A DNA stretch of 5,946 nt from Calditrichia bacterium. Lineage in GTDB: Bacteria; Calditrichota; Calditrichia; RBG-13-44-9; J042. The notes under the pieces are model-generated. The model did no database searches. It was not told where the DNA came from and was given only the letters and a program-made list of their open reading frames with translations. The stretch's first letter is position 1. Each line of letters starts with the position of its first letter. The stretch is from positions 1-5,946 of the forward strand of contig JAUIFT010000205.1 in the NCBI GenBank assembly GCA_030430345.1, given 5' to 3'. Both the position numbers and the translations under genes were made by a program. Shown piece after piece: positions 1-5,416 of the stretch.

Positions 1-229
1 GCGGGAGGGTCCAGCGAATCCAAATCATGAACAACACGCCGACCACGGACTTAAAGAGGAAATTCAATAGCCCGAAGAAATTCGCCAGAAAACCGGGGAA
101 TCCAGCTTCATCCGCGAAGCCAATCATCGACATCAACGGAATCGGCCCGTTCCATCCACCAAAAAACAAGATGGCAGCGAGCGCACTTACCAGGAACATT
201 GACCCGTATTCCGCCATGAAGAAAATACC
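1..229 (-). CDS. nuoH: NADH-quinone oxidoreductase subunit H, internal fragment (broken at its 5' side, runs off the left edge)
   Basis: NuoH is the membrane subunit of respiratory complex I that shapes the quinone channel beside the peripheral arm. Reading the minus strand from 229 to 2 gives 76 codons with no stop. They contain hallmarks of the C-terminal third of NuoH: GIFFMAEYGSMF, the FFGGWNGP motif, and KSVVGVLFMIWIRWTLP, matching the late helices of a protein normally about 320-340 residues long. Upstream of 229 the frame continues as residues unlike NuoH (ASISASV), because it is now antisense to the dehydratase gene. The first two thirds of NuoH are therefore absent from this window, and no valid start is visible. 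The C-terminal tail lies beyond position 1. Identity is secure from the motifs. Whether this is a real pseudogene or the arm of a chimeric contig cannot be told here. Confidence 0.88.
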
Positions 230-1166
230 GACACTCGCAGATATTGAAGCCGCGGCGGAACGGATAAAGCCGTATGCCCATCGAACGCCCATGCTCACCT
301 GCCAGACCATCGACCAGATGCTTGGTATGACGCTTTTTTTTAAGTGTGAGAACCTGCAGAAAGTTGGCGCCTTCAAATTTCGCGGCGCCACCAATGCAGT
401 TTTTGCCATGGATGAAGCTGCCGCTGAAAAAGGCGTGGCGACCCACTCTTCCGGGAATCATGCCCAGGCATTGGCCCTCGCGGCAAAAATTCGCGGTATT
501 CCCGCTCACATCGTCATGCCGGAAACCGCACCGGCGGTAAAAAAGGCCGCGGTGGCGGGTTATGGCGCTAAAATCACCTTTTGTAAACCAACCCTGGAAG
601 CCCGGGAATCTACCCTGGCAGAGGTGGTTGCAGAAACCGGCGCCACTTTTGTTCATCCCTACGACAACACCTATATCGTGGCCGGTCAGGCAACAGCGGC
701 CCGGGAAATGTTCGCTGATGAAGCCGATGGTTTCGATGTCCTGATGGCGCCGGTCGGCGGGGGCGGCCTGGCGAGTGGCACCGCTTTAAGCGCTCATTAC
801 CTCTCCCCGAAAACGGTGGTCATCGCCGGAGAACCGGCCGGCGCAGACGATGCCTATCGTTCCATGAAAGAAAACCGCCGGCTACCGTCCGTCAATCCGC
901 AAACGATTGCCGATGGATTATTAACCTCCCTGGGAGAACTTTCCTTTTCGATTATCCGGGATTATGTGCAGGAGATCGTTACCGTGAGCGAAGATGCCAT
1001 TATCCAGGCAATGCGCCTGGTTTGGGAGCGAATGAAAATCATCATTGAACCATCTTCTGCGGTGCCGCTTGCTGTACTTCTGGAACATGATCTTGGCCTA
1101 CAAGGGAAACGGGTCGGCATTATTATTTCCGGTGGGAATGTCGATTTGGGTAAATTGCCCTGGTAA
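216..1166 (+). CDS. Serine racemase / threonine (serine) dehydratase-like PLP enzyme, fold type II
   Basis: This cytosolic pyridoxal-phosphate enzyme of 316 residues probably racemises serine and/or eliminates water from serine or threonine to give pyruvate or 2-oxobutyrate. Visible motifs are GAFKFRGA with PLP Lys54, HSSGNHAQ at 77-84 (Ser79 matches the catalytic re-face Ser84 of mammalian serine racemase), the phosphate-binding loop GGGG at 181-184, and SGGNVDL at 306-312, where Ser306 faces the pyridine nitrogen. Glu206, Ala210 and Asp212 reproduce the divalent-metal site of serine racemase (Glu210, Ala214, Asp216). LVWERMKIIIEPSSA near the C-terminus is also racemase-like. There is no ACT domain, which argues against biosynthetic IlvA. 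The frame is open back to 27, but those 63 codons are antisense to nuoH and unlike the family. The ATG at 216 gives the standard N-terminus (MKKIPTLADIEAAAERI). No ribosome binding site precedes it, because the upstream DNA is nuoH. Racemase versus dehydratase activity cannot be settled by eye. Confidence 0.9.
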   Translation: MKKIPTLADIEAAAERIKPYAHRTPMLTCQTIDQMLGMTLFFKCENLQKVGAFKFRGATNAVFAMDEAAAEKGVATHSSGNHAQALALAAKIRGIPAHIVMPETAPAVKKAAVAGYGAKITFCKPTLEARESTLAEVVAETGATFVHPYDNTYIVAGQATAAREMFADEADGFDVLMAPVGGGGLASGTALSAHYLSPKTVVIAGEPAGADDAYRSMKENRRLPSVNPQTIADGLLTSLGELSFSIIRDYVQEIVTVSEDAIIQAMRLVWERMKIIIEPSSAVPLAVLLEHDLGLQGKRVGIIISGGNVDLGKLPW

Positions 1167-1176
1167 AAGGACGTAT

Positions 1177-1211
1177 CGTTGATCGTTGTTCGTTATCTGT
1201 TGTTTGTTGTA
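1177..1211. repeat. Degenerate heptamer tandem repeat (five units)
   Basis: Five consecutive 7-base units each carry GTT at positions 2-4. The first three units begin CGTT and the last two begin TGTT, with variable third halves. The array starts 11 bases after the dehydratase stop and is noncoding. It resembles the short tandem heptamer repeats found between genes in several bacterial groups. The function is unknown. Confidence 0.6.
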
Positions 1212-1233
1212 GAGAAGAACCGTGATTCTTCTC
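1212..1233. repeat. Perfect inverted repeat, 8-base arms
   Basis: GAGAAGAA at 1212-1219 and its exact complement TTCTTCTC at 1226-1233 flank a 6-base loop, CCGTGA. No T-run follows, so it is a poor candidate for an intrinsic terminator of the dehydratase gene. It lies 32 bases before the thioesterase start and could form an RNA hairpin or be an operator. It overlaps a second palindrome to its right. Confidence 0.55.
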
Positions 1234-1242
1234 CACGGAGAA
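1229..1242. repeat. Near-perfect palindrome overlapping the previous inverted repeat
   Basis: TTCTCC at 1229-1234 and GGAGAA at 1237-1242 are exact complements around a 2-base centre (AC). The left arm shares bases 1229-1233 with the right arm of the 8-base inverted repeat, so the two structures exclude each other if folded in RNA. As double-stranded DNA the 14 bases look like a dyad operator site or part of a dispersed intergenic repeat. No regulator can be named. Confidence 0.4.
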
Positions 1243-1265
1243 ATTATATAAAAAAGACATCCATT

Positions 1266-1697
1266 ATGAGCATTTGGTTTCAAAAATTATCAGTGGCGGA
1301 ATTAAACCGGCAATCTGACAATACGATCCTGGAAGTACTTGGGATTGAAATAACGGAAATCGGGGAAAATTTTGTTAAGGCGCGTATGCCGGTGGATCAT
1401 CGGACACATCAACCGGCAGGATTGCTCCATGGCGGGGCATCCGTTACCCTGGCGGAATCATTGGGGAGCATTGGTGCTTATTTAACCCTCGATCCGCAAC
1501 GGCAGCGCTGCGTTGGTGTAGACATCAACGCGAATCATATCCGGGCAGTTCGCGCTGGCTTTGTCGAAGGCGTAGCCCGACCGATTCATATTGGCCGCAC
1601 AACCCAGGTATGGGAAATTAAAATTAATAATCAATCCGATCAGTTAATATGCATAAGCCGGATTACTCTAGCCATTCTCGATATTTCCTCCGAATAA
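1266..1697 (+). CDS. menI: Hotdog-fold acyl-CoA thioesterase, MenI (1,4-dihydroxy-2-naphthoyl-CoA hydrolase)-like
   Basis: This 143-residue cytosolic thioesterase matches the usual length of E. coli YdiI/MenI, which hydrolyses 1,4-dihydroxy-2-naphthoyl-CoA in menaquinone synthesis. EntH and PaaI-type enzymes are close relatives. Resemblance to YdiI runs the whole length: MPVDHRTHQPAGLLHGGASV at 41-60, LAESLGSIGAYL at 62-73, VGVDINANHIR at 83-93, PIHIGRTTQVWEI at 106-118 and SRITLAIL at 131-138. Glu64 in LAES corresponds to the catalytic Glu63 of YdiI, with Gln49 and His55 matching its other active-site residues. The ATG at 1266 gives the family N-terminus. A TTG start at 1179 would translate the heptamer and inverted repeats and is unlikely. 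The ribosome binding site is weak. The gene follows the dehydratase on the same strand after 99 bases, and no other men gene is in view. The family is certain; the exact CoA substrate is inferred. Confidence 0.9.
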   Translation: MSIWFQKLSVAELNRQSDNTILEVLGIEITEIGENFVKARMPVDHRTHQPAGLLHGGASVTLAESLGSIGAYLTLDPQRQRCVGVDINANHIRAVRAGFVEGVARPIHIGRTTQVWEIKINNQSDQLICISRITLAILDISSE

Positions 1698-1782
1698 CTT
1701 CTTTGCAAGCCGCACAGCACATTTTCAATTTATAGAAATTTGTGAGCTAATCGATCCCATTAAACAGGCTTTTTAATAAGTT

Positions 1783-1812
1783 TTTACTGCGCCTTTAATC
1801 AATTGGTATGAA
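1783..1812 (+). promoter_or_regulatory. Possible extended -10 promoter for the 1837-2331 lipoprotein gene
   Basis: TTTACT at 1783-1788 (4 of 6 bases of TTGACA) lies 18 bases before TATGAA at 1807-1812. That -10 is preceded by TG and one base at 1804-1806, the extended -10 arrangement. Transcription would begin near 1819, leaving a leader of about 18 bases. The rest of the 139-base gap from 1698 is AT-rich, and I see no terminator or gene in it. This is a by-eye match only. Confidence 0.35.
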
Positions 1813-1836
1813 AAATCCAATGATGGGAAATCGATT

Positions 1837-2331
1837 ATGAAAAAGTTATGTTTTGGGTTATGTTGTATCGTGTGGCTTCTCGCCGGTTGCGCCGGGGCCA
1901 GTATGGGATATTTCAAAACGCCGGATTTTAACCAGCAGGGAGATCCGCCGGCATTTAAACTGGAGCAGGAAGGCATTAAAATAGCAATTTCCAATGCGCT
2001 TTTTCATAGCGAACTGGAAATCACCATGCTGGTTATTGCTGATGAGAACTACATTCTCATGAATCCGCGGTTAACACTCACTTCCGCAGAAGATGCCTCT
2101 CAGACATTCCCCTTGATTTCCGACCCGGTCACCAACTTCAAACAAGTGCAGCTGAATGCCCGGCAGCCAACGCGAATTGTTTTTACAATGACGGACAGCG
2201 ATTTTGCTGCCCTGCAAAGCAGCGGCAGCAACTTCCATTTGAATCTGTTCAACTTCATTAATCCGGTCGATGGGAGCATTATTCGTTTCGAACCGGTTGC
2301 AATGGAGTTTGTTGAATCACTAACATTCTAA
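1837..2331 (+). CDS. Small lipoprotein of unknown function
   Basis: The 164-residue product begins with a lipoprotein signal peptide: MKK, a hydrophobic stretch at 4-16, and the lipobox LAGC with lipidated Cys18. Ala19 at +2 would permit outer-membrane sorting under the E. coli rule. I do not recognise the family. The mature part has no long hydrophobic segment. It alternates short hydrophobic runs with polar turns (IKIAISNALF, LEITMLVIA, TRIVFTMT, FHLNLFNFI), suggesting a single beta-sandwich domain. GGGA at 1825-1828 is a weak ribosome binding site eight bases before the ATG. The gene is preceded by a possible promoter and appears to be transcribed alone. Its stop codon lies four bases from that of the convergent receptor gene. 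The start and lipidation are well supported; no function can be assigned. Confidence 0.85.
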   Translation: MKKLCFGLCCIVWLLAGCAGASMGYFKTPDFNQQGDPPAFKLEQEGIKIAISNALFHSELEITMLVIADENYILMNPRLTLTSAEDASQTFPLISDPVTNFKQVQLNARQPTRIVFTMTDSDFAALQSSGSNFHLNLFNFINPVDGSIIRFEPVAMEFVESLTF

Positions 2332-2335
2332 GTGC

Positions 2336-4555
2336 TTACAGTCTTGCCGATAAGGAAACCTGGAAAAATTGTTTCTTGAGCAGATAAAACTGAAAGCCGC
2401 TATTGTCGAGCACATTGTATCCGGCAGCTTGCAAATTAAAGCGAATACCGGACAAGCGGAAACGATAGCCAACGGAGAAGTCCACATCGAAAAACGGATC
2501 GATATTTTCCTCAATAACGCCCGTTCCGGTTTCATCCTCTAACAATGCCTTACTTTTACCTTCATAGAAAAGCGTCGAAGTAATATATCCGCCCCAGCGT
2601 CCGGAGTAAATTCCCTGAACACTGTACATCGTTTCCGGCTTAAAGGGGTAGAGCGACAATTGTTCAACATCGAGCAATGTTGCGGAGCCGAGCAGGTCGA
2701 GATTGCTTAACACACTATTAAACCGGACAGAGGCTTCGACGCCCTGGGTAACATTTCTGCCCACTTGCGCCTGGGTAAAGACCTGACTGGCAAAGTTTTG
2801 AATCGTCACCAGTTTGTTGAATACCGTGCGGCGGAATAAAGCCAGCTTGGCTTCCATGGCAACAGTATTGCTCTCATCCCGATACTTACGATATTCCACC
2901 CCAATTTCACCGGCATTGCTTTCTTCTGGCTTCAGGCGGATCAGGGTTGTATCATCTGCTGAGATATCCTGCAACGCATCATAGGCATTACTAAGTAAGG
3001 AATGAAACTTTACGTTTTTGCCATAATTGGCATATGGTGCGACTGACCATTCCGGCTCGCGGAATTCTACCTGAAAACCAACGGTCGGCGAGACATAATT
3101 ATCTCCGGTAGCGACAAAATCTCCGCGCATTCCCAGGTGCGTTTTCCATTGGATATTACTGTTCGGTATCTGATCACTAAATGCCGCGACCCCTGCGACA
3201 CTCCAGCGATTCTCATAGAGCAAGGCGTTGTACACCGAACTTTCCACGCCATTGATGTCGAATTTTACATCGCTTTCCAATTCGTCATGAAAATACTCCG
3301 CTAACAATTGTATTTCATTGTCTTTCTTCATTTCGAACTTCTTCAGGAAGCGCACCGCTAAATTGTTCACGTCGTATAAATCACGGAAAACATTGCCAAC
3401 GCCGACGCTACTGATGCGGTCCCGGCGGCGCTCATCTTTCCCCTTCAGATAGTTAAGGCGCAAATCGAAATCATTCAGCCCCAACAGAGAGCCGGTATAA
3501 GAGCCGGTAAACAGCATGTTATCCCGCTGGTTTTGAAAAGGATTATTGTCGATCGACAGTTTTTCATAATCAAGGAAATAACCGTAGAAACGCGCGCTTA
3601 GCTGTCCCTTTTGGGAATAGTAATCCAGAGAGACATTATGATTCTGCTTACTGGTTTCAACCGCATCGTTCTCGCTTTTTTCTTCAGCGCGTGCTTCTCC
3701 GGGAAAATATTCAATGCCCGGCTTTACCCCATTAAGCTGCCCGAAATAGTTCAGGACGAGGTTCTCTCTCAGCGGATAATTGATTTCCCCGATATAGTAT
3801 TGCGTTTCAAAACTCCCCTGTTTGGTTTTCAGAAAGAGCGAGCGATCCAGGCTTTTTTTGGTCTTAACGTTCACCACACCCCCGAAGGCGCCGTGACCAA
3901 GCAAGGCAAGATTCGCCCCGCTCAACACTTCAATGGTTTCGATGTTCTCAGTGGGCACGATAGAAAGATCCGCTGCATTATCCAGCCCCAAATTGTTGAT
4001 CAGAATACCATCGATATACACATTTACTTCATCGGCATTACTGCCACGAATCTGGATTTGGCGGCCGCTAATATCATTTCCTTCGACCCGCACGGATGGC
4101 ACAATTTTGAAGACATCGCTAATTTCACTAATCCCCCGGGTCTCAATTTCCTCAAACGTTACCGTGCTGCGGGCGTGGGGAATTTCCTGCCGGACAATAT
4201 CGATGCGCTCTCCGCGAACTACGATGGAATCCTGTTGAATCACCACCGGCGTCAGCTTTATTGTAGAGCGATTGCGAAACGCACTAACCGCCTGACGAAA
4301 CGCCTGGTAGCCCACAAAGCTCACCATCAGGGTATCGCCGGATAAATCCGTTGATGCGCTCAACAGAAAGAGGCCATCCCGATCGGTTGTAGTGCCAACT
4401 TTCAAATTTTTTAAGTAAACATCTGCACCGACCAGCGGCTCGTCACTTTTTGCATCGACGACTTTTCCAGAGAGCCGAACATCCTGGCCAAAGGTAAGTG
4501 CGTTCAACAGCATTAACATACTGATGAGGCGAACAGTATCAATCTTGAATCCCAT
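2336..4555 (-). CDS. TonB-dependent outer-membrane receptor with N-terminal carboxypeptidase-regulatory-like domain
   Basis: This 739-residue outer-membrane transporter is of the kind that imports a scarce ligand (metal chelate, vitamin, sugar or peptide) using ExbB-ExbD-TonB energy. In order it shows a signal peptide (1 to about 23, ending ALTFG); a carboxypeptidase D regulatory-like beta domain at about 27-103 (LSGKVVDAKSDEPLVGADV, then GTTTDRDGLFLL and SFVGYQ); a possible TonB box, DSIVVRGER, at 109-117; a plug at about 125-232 (FKIVPSVRVEG, IQIRGSNADEVNVYIDG, IETIEVLSGANLALLGHGAFGGVVNV); and a barrel to the end. The barrel includes the typical LKPEESNAGEIGVEYR and VTQGVEASVRF motifs and a closing strand FFQVSLSARL. 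The length is normal for a small receptor and too short for a classical SusC, and no SusD is adjacent. The start at 4555 is needed for a full signal peptide, although AGGGA sits unusually close to the ATG. It follows the lipoprotein gene by 22 bases, so co-transcription is likely. The ligand is unknown. Confidence 0.93.
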   Translation of the reverse strand: MGFKIDTVRLISMLMLLNALTFGQDVRLSGKVVDAKSDEPLVGADVYLKNLKVGTTTDRDGLFLLSASTDLSGDTLMVSFVGYQAFRQAVSAFRNRSTIKLTPVVIQQDSIVVRGERIDIVRQEIPHARSTVTFEEIETRGISEISDVFKIVPSVRVEGNDISGRQIQIRGSNADEVNVYIDGILINNLGLDNAADLSIVPTENIETIEVLSGANLALLGHGAFGGVVNVKTKKSLDRSLFLKTKQGSFETQYYIGEINYPLRENLVLNYFGQLNGVKPGIEYFPGEARAEEKSENDAVETSKQNHNVSLDYYSQKGQLSARFYGYFLDYEKLSIDNNPFQNQRDNMLFTGSYTGSLLGLNDFDLRLNYLKGKDERRRDRISSVGVGNVFRDLYDVNNLAVRFLKKFEMKKDNEIQLLAEYFHDELESDVKFDINGVESSVYNALLYENRWSVAGVAAFSDQIPNSNIQWKTHLGMRGDFVATGDNYVSPTVGFQVEFREPEWSVAPYANYGKNVKFHSLLSNAYDALQDISADDTTLIRLKPEESNAGEIGVEYRKYRDESNTVAMEAKLALFRRTVFNKLVTIQNFASQVFTQAQVGRNVTQGVEASVRFNSVLSNLDLLGSATLLDVEQLSLYPFKPETMYSVQGIYSGRWGGYITSTLFYEGKSKALLEDETGTGVIEENIDPFFDVDFSVGYRFRLSGIRFNLQAAGYNVLDNSGFQFYLLKKQFFQVSLSARL

Positions 4556-4577
4556 AGTCCCTGCCTGATTACTATTA

Positions 4578-5252
4578 TTAAAAGAAGAAATATTTAGTCA
4601 CTTTAAAGCCGAATTTGTCTACGGCTATAATGTTATAGCGCGGTTTTAACAGGCCAAACAAACCAATCGAATCGGCGACTTGCGTACGATAAACACCGGC
4701 ATTCTCGCCAATCTGCTGAGTAAGCTCCATCTGGTAGAATTTTGCAAAAATCGAGTCGGTGCTATCATTAAAATAATAGGTTTCGGCGATAACGGAATCG
4801 ATATCCCCAACCCCCTGATAATCGAAGACTTCCACATTAACAACCGTATCGACAAACGTGGCGTTTTGAATGATCGGCGCGCCGTAAACCATTTCTGCGT
4901 TAAAAGTGTTGTCAAGTGGATAAACGACAAAAACGGTGTCCAGGTCAAAAAAATTGTTGGCCCGCAGGCGCACATTAACAGGTCTGTGCAGCCCTTCATC
5001 GCTATCCATAATATAATTCAGGCGATACTGGCCGGAAAAATTAGTGGCTGTTCGCTGCCCTTCAAAATCCAGCACAACACCTGCCACCGGTGCATTCGTA
5101 AAAAAATGGCTAATCGTGCCGCTTATTTCAGTTTGTTGATTCACGCGGTCGGCTTCATATTTGTAGCTAACAAACCTCTCTGAGTCGCAGGCAACAATTA
5201 GCAATGTCATTAACAGCCCAACAACTAAAGAAGAATATATTTTATTGTACAT
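4578..5252 (-). CDS. Lipoprotein with carboxypeptidase-regulatory-like domain, partner gene of the TonB-dependent receptor
   Basis: The 224-residue product has a lipoprotein signal peptide: Lys4, a hydrophobic core at 8-20, and the lipobox IVAC with Cys22. Asp23 at +2 would mean inner-membrane retention in E. coli, but that rule is not general in FCB bacteria. Residues 42 to about 120 (EISGTISHFFTNAPVAGVVLDF, split here only by this description, then TATNFSGQYRLNY) resemble a carboxypeptidase-regulatory / transthyretin-like beta domain. Residues 127-224 look like a second, Ig-like beta domain (DYQGVGDIDSVIAETYY, AGVYRTQVADSIGLFG, RYNIIAVDKFG). The protein ends in three phenylalanines. It lies first in an operon with the receptor gene, 22 bases apart, suggesting a surface or periplasmic accessory of that receptor. 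It shows no SusD-like features and is much shorter than SusD. The exact family is not recognised. Confidence 0.87.
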   Translation of the reverse strand: MYNKIYSSLVVGLLMTLLIVACDSERFVSYKYEADRVNQQTEISGTISHFFTNAPVAGVVLDFEGQRTATNFSGQYRLNYIMDSDEGLHRPVNVRLRANNFFDLDTVFVVYPLDNTFNAEMVYGAPIIQNATFVDTVVNVEVFDYQGVGDIDSVIAETYYFNDSTDSIFAKFYQMELTQQIGENAGVYRTQVADSIGLFGLLKPRYNIIAVDKFGFKVTKYFFF

Positions 5253-5258
5253 AATTCG

Positions 5259-5263
5259 CTCCC
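5259..5263 (-). promoter_or_regulatory. Ribosome binding site of the 5252-4578 lipoprotein gene
   Basis: GGGAG on the minus strand stands six bases before the ATG at 5252. It is the clearest Shine-Dalgarno sequence in the window and fixes this start. It contrasts with the receptor gene downstream, whose AGGGA is only about two to three bases from its ATG. Confidence 0.7.
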
Positions 5264-5282
5264 GAAGGCCGGATTAGATTCC

Positions 5283-5311
5283 TCTAAACCGCTGTTTAAA
5301 GATGCAGTCAA
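5283..5311 (-). promoter_or_regulatory. Probable sigma70-type promoter of the lipoprotein-receptor operon
   Basis: On the minus strand TTGACT (5311-5306; 5 of 6 bases of the -35 consensus) is followed after exactly 17 bases by TTTAGA (5288-5283), a weaker -10 with 3 of 6 bases. Transcription would begin near 5276, giving a leader of about 24 bases that contains the ribosome binding site. It sits just downstream of the pcm terminator, consistent with a separate transcript. Confidence 0.5.
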
Positions 5312-5326
5312 TATACTTTTACCGCT

Positions 5327-5356
5327 AAAAAGGTGCAATACCCCGGATGGGGCATT
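5327..5356 (-). terminator. Probable rho-independent terminator of pcm
   Basis: On the minus strand AATGCCCC (5356-5349) pairs with GGGGTATT (5344-5337) around the loop ATCC, making an 8-base stem with one G-U wobble. A run of five T lies at 5331-5327, five bases past the stem. On the plus strand the wobble becomes an A-C mismatch, so the structure favours the minus direction, as expected for pcm, whose stop is 60 bases upstream. Confidence 0.55.
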
Positions 5357-5416
5357 TTAACGGATGATTTATGTATTGAATTAATGAAAATATCGCCGGA
5401 TTCACTGTAAGCTGGC

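Noticed and set aside
27..215. Plus-strand extension of the dehydratase frame by 63 codons upstream of 216
   Set aside because: The translated residues resemble no PLP-enzyme N-terminus, and the same DNA encodes clear NuoH sequence on the minus strand. The family N-terminus begins at 216.
108..656. 182-residue minus-strand open frame
   Set aside because: It lies opposite the dehydratase coding sequence, is in a different frame from NuoH, and shows no family motif: a shadow frame.
1179..1265. TTG start giving the thioesterase 29 extra residues
   Set aside because: The extension would translate the heptamer and inverted repeats and has no counterpart in YdiI-type proteins. The ATG at 1266 fits the family.
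1727..1740. AATTT/AAATT inverted repeat after the thioesterase gene as a terminator
   Set aside because: The stem is only five A-T pairs with a 4-base loop and no following T-run, too weak to call.
1703..1742. Possible Bacteroidetes-type promoter (TTTG upstream, AAATTTG downstream)
   Set aside because: The spacing and the TAnnTTTG core do not fit. The extended -10 candidate at 1783-1812 is better placed for the gene at 1837.
3611..4345. 244-residue plus-strand open frame inside the receptor gene
   Set aside because: The opposite strand encodes the conserved plug and barrel start of a TonB-dependent receptor. The plus-strand product shows no recognisable domain or signal.
4680..5183. 167-residue plus-strand open frame opposite the second lipoprotein
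   Set aside because: The minus strand has a good ribosome binding site, signal peptide and lipobox. The antisense product is unlike any family I know.
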